DNA of 64,000 bases, taken from contig NZ_MDKB01000005.1 of the NCBI RefSeq assembly GCF_001715295.1, positions 63,645 through 127,644 on the forward strand, read 5' to 3'. The notes beneath the pieces were generated by a model. It was given only the letters and a program-made list of their open reading frames with translations. It was not told where the DNA came from and did not search any database. Position 1 is the stretch's first letter. Every line of letters starts with the position of its first letter. A program made the translations under genes and the position numbers. This DNA comes from Streptomyces griseus (GTDB lineage Bacteria > Actinomycetota > Actinomycetes > Streptomycetales > Streptomycetaceae). This document shows, piece by piece, positions 8,466-16,025 of this stretch.

Positions 8466-9575
8466 TCAGGACTCGGTGGCCCGGCGGTCGGTGATCAGGT
8501 CCATCTCGGCCTGGGCGAGGAAGCGCGCGGCCTCCTGGTCGGTGCTCGGCAGGCCGTTCGCACCGCCGTCGAGCAGCCGGCCGAGCATGGCCGCCTTGCG
8601 GGCGCCGCCGATACCGAGGGCCAGGGCGGGCTCCGCGTCGAGCGGGCCGCTCATCTCGAGGAGCCGCACCACGACGTCGTCACGCTGGAAGATGGTGCTG
8701 CTGGCGATGGGGGTGGCGGGGTCGTCCGCGGTCTCCTCGTCCTGGCCGGCGAGCAGCCTGGCGAGCGCCATGCCGCAGCCTTCCTTGGCCTGGTAGAAGA
8801 GCGCGTGCCGCTGTACGTCCTCCGGGACGCGGCCGGACGTCACGTGGTGGACGGTCGGAAGCGCCGCCCGGGTGAAGAACATGCGGGCGGAATCCGGGTC
8901 GCTGAGGTCCCGGTCCTGCTCCAGGTAGGGGTTGATGGCCTCTTCGACGGCCCGGACCTCCGGCTGGCGTGCCACGTGGCGCAGGGCTGCCAGCAGGTCG
9001 CCCTCGACCTCGACCGCCCGCACGACACGGTTTCCGTGCATGAAGAGCGAGGTGCGGCGCAGCCGGGTGTTCTCGTCGACCCGGGCCTTCGGGGAGTCGT
9101 AGTCCGCGAGGATCTTGGCGACGATGTCCTCGGTGCCGGGCTTGACGGTGAACGTGAGCGCGTGCCGTACCACTCCGTCACCCAGGCGCGGCGCCGGCTG
9201 GAGGCCGTTCTCCTGGGGGGCGGCGGTGTCGGTGTTGGCCGTCTCGCGCAGGACGCTGAACCGCAACGAGCGGGTGTCGCGCACGCAGCTGTGCAGCGGC
9301 TGGACGGTCGCGACGTGCTCCTCGCTGTTGACCCAGGCGAGGAACGGCGGCGCGCTCTCCCACTCGCTGGTGATGAGCCACTGCGAGGGGTTCTCGATGG
9401 ACTGGCACAGCTGGTCGCTGATGTGCCCGGGGATGGAGGCCACCTGGTTGCGCATGTGCTCGTACGCCTCGAGGAACTGCTTCTGGGCACCGTCGTGCAG
9501 GTCGAGCAGCAGGACGACCCGGAGCCGTGAACCGTCGAAGGCGGACTGCGATACCCGTTCCGATATGGTTGTCAT
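8466..9575 (-). CDS. whiE-ORFI: SchA/CurD-type two-part monooxygenase-like protein (whiE ORFI type)
   Basis: The 369-aa first gene of the pigment operon. Residues ~15-105 form an antibiotic-biosynthesis-monooxygenase-like ferredoxin domain (VVLLLDLHDGAQKQFLEAYE ... WLITSEWESAPPFLAWVNSEEH). The rest (~125-360) is the SchA/CurD-like region with a VRHALTFTVKPGTEDIVAKI start and a second repeat RHALFYQAKEGCGMALARLL. The ATG at 9575 has a good AAGGAGA site; an in-frame ATG at 9626 lacks one. A role in oxidation or folding of the pigment polyketide is inferred from WhiE/Sch/Cur relatives. Confidence 0.88.
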   Translation of the reverse strand: MTTISERVSQSAFDGSRLRVVLLLDLHDGAQKQFLEAYEHMRNQVASIPGHISDQLCQSIENPSQWLITSEWESAPPFLAWVNSEEHVATVQPLHSCVRDTRSLRFSVLRETANTDTAAPQENGLQPAPRLGDGVVRHALTFTVKPGTEDIVAKILADYDSPKARVDENTRLRRTSLFMHGNRVVRAVEVEGDLLAALRHVARQPEVRAVEEAINPYLEQDRDLSDPDSARMFFTRAALPTVHHVTSGRVPEDVQRHALFYQAKEGCGMALARLLAGQDEETADDPATPIASSTIFQRDDVVVRLLEMSGPLDAEPALALGIGGARKAAMLGRLLDGGANGLPSTDQEAARFLAQAEMDLITDRRATES

Positions 9576-9833
9576 CTTCGTCTCCTTCAGGACGGTGCGG
9601 AACCACGTCGAGTGGCCGCCCGTCATCCGTCAGCTTTCGGGGAACCGGAGCGGCCCTTCCCCGCAGACGCGTGTGGTCCACCCCCGCATCGCGAGCATCG
9701 CTCCCGCGACCGATCGTCGAACGCCGTCACGTGCTGCGCGAGATTTATGCACCGTTCAGGTGAGGCGGTGACCGAAGCACTCGGAGAAGGGCATGGACAC
9801 TGCATCCGTCGCGCGTCCGAGATGGAGCAACTG
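9576..9833. promoter_or_regulatory. Divergent whiE control region
   Basis: These 258 bp separate the seven-gene pigment operon (minus) from the FAD hydroxylase (plus) and must hold both promoters. In S. coelicolor the same arrangement has two developmentally timed promoters, one of them sigma-F dependent. Here an AT-richer patch (GAGATTTATGCACC, about 9739-9752) and a partial dyad GGTGAGGCGGTGACC lie nearer the hydroxylase start. I could not assign -10/-35 boxes with confidence. Confidence 0.6.
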
Positions 9834-11468
9834 ATGAACGAGAACGTCGACCACCGGGTACCGGTCCTTGTCGTGGGCGGCTCCCTTGTGGGCCTGTCCA
9901 CCTCCCTCTTCCTGAGCCGGCTCGGTATCCGCCACCTGCTGGTGGAGAAACACGCAGGCACTTCGACACACCCGCGCGGACGGGGCAACAACGTCCGCAC
10001 GATGGAGCTGTTCCGCACCGCGGGCGCCGAACAGCTGATCCGGGAAGCCGCCTCGGTGCTGGCGGACAATCACGGGATCCTGCAGGCCGGGTCCCTCACC
10101 GGTGACGACCAGGAGTGGCTGTTCAAGGAGATCGACCCGGGGGGCGGGCTCGCCCGCTTCAGCCCGAGCAAGTGGTGCCTGTGCAGCCAGAACGACCTGG
10201 AGCCCGTGCTGGTCGAGTACGCCCGGTCCCTGGGCAGCGACCTGCGGTTCTCGGCCGAGCTGCTCTCGTTCGAGCAGGACGGCGAGGGTGTCACCGCCCT
10301 GGTGAAGGACCGGGGCACCGGGAAGCACACGACGGTCCGCGCGGACTACCTCGTCGCGGCCGACGGACCGCGCAGTCCGATCCGGGAGCAGCTGCGGATC
10401 GGCCGGTCGGGTCCGGGTGACCTGTTCCACAACGTCAGCATCACCTTCCGGTCCGAAGGGCTCGCGGAGGTGGTGGGCGACCGGCGCTTCATCGTCTGCT
10501 ACCTCACCCGCCCGGACGCGGACGGGGCGCTGCTGCCGGTGGACAACGAGAAGCAGTGGGTCTTCCACGCGCCGTGGCAGCCGGACCGGGGCGAGACCCT
10601 GGAGGACTTCACCGACGAGCGGTGCGTGCAGCACATCCGCAAGGCGGTCGGTTCCCCCGACCTCGATGTCGAGATCACGGGCAAGGCGCCCTGGCACGCA
10701 GCCGAGCGGGTCGCGGAGCGCTACGGCTCGGGCCGGGTCTTCCTGGCGGGCGATTCGGCGCACGAGATGTCCCCGACCGGCGCGTTCGGTTCGAACACCG
10801 GTATCCAGGACGCCCACAACCTGGCGTGGAAGCTCGCCGCCGTGATCAAGGGCGAGGCCGGGCCGGGGCTGCTGGACACCTACGAGGAGGAGCGTCTGCC
10901 GGTGGCGAAGGCGACGAGCGAGCGGGCGTCCGCCCGGTCGGCGGAACACAGCCACCCGGGTTACGCCGGCACACCCGGGCCGGGCGGCGGGCCGAAGGGC
11001 GGGATGCTCACGATCGCGCTCGGGTACCGCTATGTCCGGGGCGCCGTGCTCGGCGTGGAGCCGGGTCTGCCGGTGGTCCCCGAGCGCATGGCCCTGGCGG
11101 GAGACCCCGGCACCCGGGCGCCCCACCTGTGGGTCCGGCGGCAGGACACCCGCCTCTCCACCCTCGACCTCTACGAGCAGGCGTTCGTCCTGCTGCACGA
11201 CGCGCGGCATCCCGAATGGCGTGCGGCGGCGTCCCGGGCGGCGGAGCGGCTGGCGGTACGGCTGGACGCCTACGGCATCGGTGCGGGCGAGGGCGCCGAT
11301 CTGGTGCCCGAGGACGGGGCCGACTGGGCAGCGGCCCACGGCACGAGCGCCGAGGGCGCCGTCCTCGTACGCCCCGACGGCTTCGTGGCCTGGCGGGCAG
11401 AGGGCTCGGTGGCGGATCCGGGGGCCGCGCTGGACGAGGCCCTGACGACAGTGCTCCACCGGGGCTGA
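9834..11468 (+). CDS. whiE-ORFVIII: FAD-dependent aromatic polyketide hydroxylase (whiE ORFVIII type)
   Basis: The 544-aa flavoprotein monooxygenase of the PheA/TetX class late-hydroxylates the pigment. It has the ADP-binding motif VLVVGGSLVG (11-20), the DG motif YLVAADGPRSPIRE, and the FAD-ribityl motif GRVFLAGDSAHEMSPTGAFG, then a C-terminal thioredoxin-like domain (LRVRRQ...LVRPDGFVAWR type ending). ATG 9834 is chosen because GGAG stands six bases upstream; ATG 9822 is an alternative. It is divergent from the rest of the cluster, as in S. coelicolor. Confidence 0.93.
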   Translation: MNENVDHRVPVLVVGGSLVGLSTSLFLSRLGIRHLLVEKHAGTSTHPRGRGNNVRTMELFRTAGAEQLIREAASVLADNHGILQAGSLTGDDQEWLFKEIDPGGGLARFSPSKWCLCSQNDLEPVLVEYARSLGSDLRFSAELLSFEQDGEGVTALVKDRGTGKHTTVRADYLVAADGPRSPIREQLRIGRSGPGDLFHNVSITFRSEGLAEVVGDRRFIVCYLTRPDADGALLPVDNEKQWVFHAPWQPDRGETLEDFTDERCVQHIRKAVGSPDLDVEITGKAPWHAAERVAERYGSGRVFLAGDSAHEMSPTGAFGSNTGIQDAHNLAWKLAAVIKGEAGPGLLDTYEEERLPVAKATSERASARSAEHSHPGYAGTPGPGGGPKGGMLTIALGYRYVRGAVLGVEPGLPVVPERMALAGDPGTRAPHLWVRRQDTRLSTLDLYEQAFVLLHDARHPEWRAAASRAAERLAVRLDAYGIGAGEGADLVPEDGADWAAAHGTSAEGAVLVRPDGFVAWRAEGSVADPGAALDEALTTVLHRG

Positions 11469-11478
11469 CGACCGGCAC

Positions 11479-11540
11479 CGGGCGCCCCGCGGACCCGCGC
11501 ACCCGCGCACCCGACGGTGCGGCGGTTCGCGGGGCGCCCG
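11479..11540 (+). terminator. Candidate terminator after the FAD hydroxylase
   Basis: Perfect 13-bp arms at 11479-11491 and 11528-11540 (CGGGCGCCCCGCG and its complement) enclose a 36-base loop, 11 bp after the stop codon. Confidence 0.5.
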
Positions 11541-11861
11541 TCGGCGAGAGGGCCGACGACGGGGCGCCCCCCGTTCCGCACGGGGAGGCACACGACGACG
11601 ACCCGCGTGCGGTGCACCTCGTCCGCGTGGGGCACGAGGGCACCGGCCGGTGGTGCCGCGCGTACGCGACGGGAACGGGGAGTGCGGCGGCCCCGGACTC
11701 GCCACGGGCGCGGCAGGCGTCGATCGACGAGGGACCCGCGGACGGGCCGGCACGCCGCCACCGCCTCCCGGGCGAACTCGGCTTCCGGCCCGGCCCGCGC
11801 CCGTTCGCGGGCGTCGTACCCCTTGCCACGGCGGCTCGCATCCTGAATTACTCCTCCCAGA
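11541..11861. other. Intergenic stretch without a gene
   Basis: About 320 bp between the hydroxylase terminator and the TetR-type palindrome. Frames are open on several strands but have atypical Arg/Pro-rich content and no ribosome binding site. It probably contains the promoter of the CoA-ligase gene. Confidence 0.5.
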
Positions 11862-11885
11862 GGTCGACCGAATGATCGGTCGACC
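11862..11885. promoter_or_regulatory. TetR-type operator palindrome before the CoA ligase
   Basis: Perfect 10-bp arms GGTCGACCGA and TCGGTCGACC are separated by ATGA, 22 bp before the ATG of the ligase gene. The ACCGA-n4-TCGGT core is characteristic of operators bound by TetR-family regulators of CoA-ester metabolism. No regulator gene is adjacent. Confidence 0.65.
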
Positions 11886-11907
11886 GTTCGGCGAGAGGAG
11901 CACCCGC

Positions 11908-13203
11908 ATGACGGCGCTGCTGGACGCGGCTGAGCGGCTCGGCCGCGACGAGCTGGTGACACTGCAGTTGCAACGGCTCCGGGCCACGCTGCGGCACGCG
12001 TACGCCAACGTCGCGTTCTTTCGGACGGCGTTCGACGCGGCGGGCGTGCGACCCGAGGACTGCCGCACGCTCGCGGATCTCGCCCGGTTCCCTTTCACCA
12101 CCAAGGCCGACCTGCGCGACAACTACCCGTTCGGGATGTTCGCCGTCCCCGAGGACCGGGTGCGCCGGATCCACGCCTCCAGCGGTACCACCGGACGGCC
12201 CACCGTGGTGGGGTACACCGAGCGCGATCTGGACACCTGGGCCGACGTCGTGGCCCGGTCCATCCGGGCAGCGGGCGGACGCCCCGGCCACAAGGTCCAT
12301 GTGGCCTACGGGTACGGGCTGTTCACCGGCGGTCTCGGAGCTCACTACGGGGCGGAGCGCCTGGGGTGCACCGTCGTCCCGGCGTCCGGCGGCATGACCG
12401 CCCGCCAGGTGCGCCTGATCCAGGACTTCCGGCCCGAGATCATCATGATCACACCCTCGTACATGCTCACGCTGCTGGACGAGTTCGAGCGCCAGGGAGT
12501 CGATCCCCGAACGACGTCGCTGAAGGTCGGCATCTTCGGTGCCGAGCCCTGGACGGAGCGGATGCGCACCGAGATCGAGGAGCGCTTCGCCATCGACGCC
12601 GTCGACATATACGGCCTGTCCGAGGTGATGGGCCCGGGCGTGGCTCAGGAATGCGTGGAGACGAAGGACGGACTGCACATCTGGGAGGACCACTTCTACC
12701 CGGAGGTCGTGGATCCGTTCACGGGGGAACTCCTGCCGGACGGCGAGAAGGGCGAGCTGGTCTTCACCTCGCTCACCAAGGAGGCCATGCCGGTGATCCG
12801 CTACCGGACCCGGGATCTGACCCGGCTGCTGCCGGGTACGGCGCGCGCCTTCCGGCGGATGGAGAAGGTCACCGGGCGGAGCGACGACATGGTGATCCTG
12901 CGAGGGGTGAACCTCTTCCCCACCCAGATCGAGGAGATCGTGCTGCGGACGGCGGGTGTGGCGCCCCACTTCCAGCTGCTCCTGACCCGGCAGGGACGTC
13001 TGGACTCACTGACCGTACGGGCGGAGGCCCGGGCCGGAGCGAGGGCGGAGGAGCGGGAGGCGGCGGCCCGGACGATCGCGGGTGCCGTGAAGGACGGGAT
13101 CGGCGTGAGCGTCGGAGTCGACATCGTCGACCCGGAGACGCTTGAGCGGTCGGTCGGCAAGATCAAGCGGATCGTGGATCTGCGGGAGTCCGCTCCGAGC
13201 TAG
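11908..13203 (+). CDS. paaK: Phenylacetate-CoA ligase family protein
   Basis: The 431-aa ANL-superfamily enzyme of the short PaaK type activates an aryl acid as AMP then CoA ester. Landmarks are the P-loop SSGTTGRPTVVGYT (about 91-104), the DIYGLSEVMGPGVA motif, ELVFTSLTKEAMPVIRYRTRDLT, and the C-terminal lysine region ERSVGKIKRIVDL. ATG 11908 has AGAGGAG seven bases upstream. The TAG stop is the first triplet of a ~166-bp inverted-repeat element. True phenylacetate specificity is not proven; other paa genes are absent nearby. Confidence 0.85.
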   Translation: MTALLDAAERLGRDELVTLQLQRLRATLRHAYANVAFFRTAFDAAGVRPEDCRTLADLARFPFTTKADLRDNYPFGMFAVPEDRVRRIHASSGTTGRPTVVGYTERDLDTWADVVARSIRAAGGRPGHKVHVAYGYGLFTGGLGAHYGAERLGCTVVPASGGMTARQVRLIQDFRPEIIMITPSYMLTLLDEFERQGVDPRTTSLKVGIFGAEPWTERMRTEIEERFAIDAVDIYGLSEVMGPGVAQECVETKDGLHIWEDHFYPEVVDPFTGELLPDGEKGELVFTSLTKEAMPVIRYRTRDLTRLLPGTARAFRRMEKVTGRSDDMVILRGVNLFPTQIEEIVLRTAGVAPHFQLLLTRQGRLDSLTVRAEARAGARAEEREAAARTIAGAVKDGIGVSVGVDIVDPETLERSVGKIKRIVDLRESAPS

Positions 13204-13366
13204 TGCCGCGGCAGGCAACGTTTGCCCGTCAAGGAGCGGCGTCGGGTGCGTGCTCTCGGCGTGCCGGCCGGAAGTCCTTGTACTGGACGTACTTGGGCTT
13301 TCGGCCGGTGCGGCGAGAGTGCGTGCCGGGCGGCGCGACGGGGCGAACGTTGCCTGTTGCGGCACT
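13201..13366. repeat. MITE-like element, copy A
   Basis: Terminal inverted repeats of 26 bp (13201-13226 and 13341-13366) match at 23 positions and begin TAGTGCCGC. The interior carries a core running from GGCCGGAAGTCCTTGTA through CTGGACGTAC to GGGCTTTCGGCC, the same core as copies B and C but inverted relative to B. No coding frame. The left end supplies the stop codon of the CoA-ligase gene. Confidence 0.75.
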
Positions 13367-13529
13367 AGTGCCCCTCCCGGCAAGCTTCGCCCCGTCGCGC
13401 CGCCCCGCACGCACGCTCACCTCGTTGGCCAAAGCCCTGGTAGCTCCGCTACAAGGACTTCCGGCCACCTTGCGATCGCACGCACCGGACGATGCTCCTC
13501 ATGGGGTAAACATTGCCGGTCTCGGCACT
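13365..13529. repeat. MITE-like element, copy B
   Basis: This is a second, more diverged element abutting copy A. Its ends (AGTGCCCCTCCCGGCAA and ...ATTGCCGGTCTCGGCACT) are imperfect inverted repeats. Its interior reads AAAGCCCTGGTAGCTCCG then CTACAAGGACTTCCGGCC, the reverse complement of copy A's core. A further element-like tail with GATCGCACGCACCGGAC is shared with copy C at 28.4 kb. Confidence 0.7.
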
Positions 13530-13673
13530 GGACCCTCGTCCGACGCCGTCGGCCGATCCCCCGGGAAGTGCGGGACACCCCTTCGACGTGGTGATGCGGA
13601 CGAGCTGTTCCGCATCCTGCACGGTCCGCGGACCGGCGCCCGGCGCGCCCGCCGGTCCGCGGAAGGCCGCGGT

Positions 13674-14051
13674 TCACGCCTCAGCGGCCGTCCGCGGATC
13701 GGCGGGTGCGCCGTCGGGGGTCTCCTCCCGGTGGAGGAAGGCTCCGAGGAGGTCGCCGACGGGGTGGCCGGCCTCGGCGGGATGGCGCAGGGCGACGCTG
13801 GGGTCGATGGTGTAGCGGTTGCGGCGGCCCACCCGGGTGCGGGTCAGGTACCCGGCCGCTTCCAGGTCGGCGACGATGATCTGCACCGCGCGCTCGGTGA
13901 TGCCGATGCCTGCCGCCACATCCCGTAGGCGGACCTGCGGGTCGCGGGCGATCGCCAGCAGCACCCGGGCGTGATTCGTCAGGAACGTCCACTGGTCGCC
14001 GCGTGTCGTCGAGTTGCCCATACTCCCCATCGTACGAACAGCCCTTCGCAT
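13674..14051 (-). CDS. Winged-helix transcriptional regulator (MarR/ArsR-like)
   Basis: The ~125-aa protein is a small winged-helix DNA-binding domain: NHARVLLAIARDPQVRLRDVA, then recognition helix ITERAVQIIVADLEAAGYLTRTRVG and wing RRNRYTID. It matches the many stand-alone streptomycete regulators that begin QWTFLTNHARVLLAIA. The start is uncertain: ATG 14051 has AGGTGA nine bases upstream; ATG 14030, ATG 14021 and GTG 14057 are also in frame. It is divergent from the Usp-like/TerC pair and could control it. Confidence 0.8.
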   Translation of the reverse strand: MRRAVRTMGSMGNSTTRGDQWTFLTNHARVLLAIARDPQVRLRDVAAGIGITERAVQIIVADLEAAGYLTRTRVGRRNRYTIDPSVALRHPAEAGHPVGDLLGAFLHREETPDGAPADPRTAAEA

Positions 14052-14101
14052 ATACACCGCTCACCTGAAGGCTTATTAGCGAATTTATTTTCGCGTAATC
14101 G

Positions 14102-14131
14102 TTGACGGGTATGGATCGACATGGCGACAAT
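14102..14131 (+). promoter_or_regulatory. Putative vegetative promoter for Usp-like/terC operon
   Basis: TTGACG (14102-14107) and GACAAT (14126-14131) are separated by 18 bp in an AT-rich patch, 38 bp before the next start codon. The adjoining ATTAGCGAA-TTTATT-TTCGCGTAAT partial dyad (about 14078-14099) may be an operator for the divergent regulator. Confidence 0.45.
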
Positions 14132-14169
14132 TGAGACATTCCTCCTCGTAAGGAAGGCAGGCAGAGGCC

Positions 14170-14715
14170 ATGCACCGACCGTTCCTCCGCCCCGTACCCG
14201 ACAGCGCTCCCCGCCCCGCGCGAGCGGGCCTGGTGCAGCCGGTGGCCGCGGTACTGACCGATTGCCTCGATGACGTGGCGGTGGCCGAGGCGGCCGCCGG
14301 CCTCGCCCTGGCCCACCGCGTTCCGCTGCTGCTGATCACCGTGCTGCCCCCGCAGGCCCGCCGCTCCGGCCCCGGCTCACCGGCGGTACGGGCGGTGACC
14401 GCCCGCGTCATGCCCCGGGTCGGCCCGCACGGCACCGGGTGCATCACGGAGGTTCTCCACCTGCCGGCCGGGGCGACGTCGCGGCTGGCGGCGGCGAAGG
14501 GCCTGCTGGCCCTTGCCTCCCGCCACCACGCACCCCACGTGGTGACCGCCCGCCGCGGCCCCCGGGGGCTGGACGCGTTCACCCTGATCGAGGCCGCCGC
14601 CCTGCGCGGCGGCCCCTTTGTCCACGCCGTCGGTCCCACCGCCTGGACGCCGCTGTGCACACCCCCGCCGCCGCACGCCGTCCGTCACGGAGAGGAGAGG
14701 TTCCGCGATGAATGA
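14170..14715 (+). CDS. Hypothetical protein, universal-stress-protein-like
   Basis: The 181-aa soluble protein is not a clear family member. Residues ~27-60 (VAAVLTDCLDDVAVAEAAAGLALAHRVPLLLITVLPPQA) look like the first beta-alpha-beta unit of a Usp-type fold, followed by an alpha/beta stretch with LLALASRHHAPHVVTARRG that resembles the Usp nucleotide-loop region without the usual GSRG motif. It overlaps terC by 8 bp, so the two are cotranscribed. Confidence 0.65.
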   Translation: MHRPFLRPVPDSAPRPARAGLVQPVAAVLTDCLDDVAVAEAAAGLALAHRVPLLLITVLPPQARRSGPGSPAVRAVTARVMPRVGPHGTGCITEVLHLPAGATSRLAAAKGLLALASRHHAPHVVTARRGPRGLDAFTLIEAAALRGGPFVHAVGPTAWTPLCTPPPPHAVRHGEERFRDE

Positions 14716-15763
14716 CCTGGCCTTCCCTGTCCCGCTGTGGGTATGGGCCGCGGTCACCGTCGGCATCGGCGTGATGCTCGCCGTCGACCTGCTCGCCCAC
14801 CGCGACAACCACGTGATCGGCTTCCGCGAGGCCGCGGCCTGGAGCGGCGTCTGGATCGCCATCGGGCTCGGCTTCGGACTGATCCTGCTGATGTGGCAGG
14901 GCGGGGAGGTGTCCTCCACCTACTACGCCGGGTACCTGATCGAGAAGGCACTGTCGATCGACAACGTCTTCGTCTTCGCGCTGGTCTTCTCCTTCTTCGC
15001 CGTCCCCGACGCCTACCAGCACAAAGTCCTCTTCTGGGGTGTCCTCGGCGCACTGGCGGCCCGGCTGGTGTTCATCTTCGTCGGCGCCGAGCTGCTCCAG
15101 GTGTTCTTCTGGACCGCCTACCTGTTCGGCGCGTTCCTGATCTTCACCGGCTGGAAGATGGCCGTCTCCAAGGACGCGGACGTCCATCCCGACCGCAATC
15201 CCGTGGTCCGCCTGGTCAGGAAGCTGATTCCCACCGACGCGACGTTCCACGGCGACAGGTTCTTCGCCCGCGTCGACGGCAAGCGTGTCGCGACTCTCCT
15301 GTTCGTCGTCCTGATCGCCGTCGAGGCCACCGACCTGATCTTCGCGATCGACTCCGTCGCCGCCGTCCTGGCGATCACCACCAACACGTTCCTGGTGTGG
15401 ACCGCCAACGCCTTCGCCGTCCTGGGCCTGCGAAGCCTGTACTTCCTCCTCGCCGGGCTCCTGCGCCGCTTCGCCTACCTCCACTACGGGCTCGCGGTCC
15501 TGCTCGCCTTCGCCGGCGTGAAGCTCATCCTCTCCGAGACCCCCGTCGGCAAGCTCCCCATCCCCCTCACCCTCTCCGTCATCGTCGTCACCATCACCGG
15601 CTCCATCGCCTGGTCCCTCGTCGCCACCCGCGGCCGGACCGGCACCGGGGCGGACCCCGGCCCGACCGCCGACGGCCCGGCAGAGCCCGCCGGGAACGCC
15701 CCCACCCGCCCCCCGCAGGCCGAGCCGCGCGGCGGGAACCGTGAGGAGGGGCCGGCCCCGTGA
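14708..15763 (+). CDS. TerC/Alx-family integral membrane protein
   Basis: The 351-aa protein has seven or more transmembrane segments. Two TerC signatures are plain: EKALSIDNVFVFALVF (79-94) and VEATDLIFAIDSVAAVLAI, with the acidic residues that line the proposed ion path. Family members export Mn2+ or support membrane protein metalation, and some give tellurite resistance. A Pro/Gly-rich tail of ~45 residues follows the last helix. The ribosome binding site AGAGGAGAGG precedes ATG 14708. Confidence 0.9.
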   Translation: MNDLAFPVPLWVWAAVTVGIGVMLAVDLLAHRDNHVIGFREAAAWSGVWIAIGLGFGLILLMWQGGEVSSTYYAGYLIEKALSIDNVFVFALVFSFFAVPDAYQHKVLFWGVLGALAARLVFIFVGAELLQVFFWTAYLFGAFLIFTGWKMAVSKDADVHPDRNPVVRLVRKLIPTDATFHGDRFFARVDGKRVATLLFVVLIAVEATDLIFAIDSVAAVLAITTNTFLVWTANAFAVLGLRSLYFLLAGLLRRFAYLHYGLAVLLAFAGVKLILSETPVGKLPIPLTLSVIVVTITGSIAWSLVATRGRTGTGADPGPTADGPAEPAGNAPTRPPQAEPRGGNREEGPAP

Positions 15764-16025
15764 TCGCCTTCGGCCCGTACGGGACCTCTTCCACCCCGGA
15801 CGCTGCGCTGCCGGCACCGCCGACACCCGGCGGACACCGTCGGCCGAGCAGGAACGCGCCTCGCCGACGGCCTGAGCCCGGCTGCGTCCGCAGGCCGGCG
15901 CCGGCCGTCCGGGGGTTCGTGACGAACACCGGGCCGACCGGGGGCGACCGGGGGGCCGGCCGGCCGTCCCCCGCACCACCCGGCCCGCACGCCCGCGCCT
16001 ACCGAGCGCCGTCGCGCCCGCGCCC

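Noticed and set aside
9745..9785. GGTGAGGCGGTGACC as a possible BldM/WhiI-type site in the whiE promoter
   Set aside because: Only the outer GGT/ACC pairs match a dyad; the match to remembered consensus is too weak to call.
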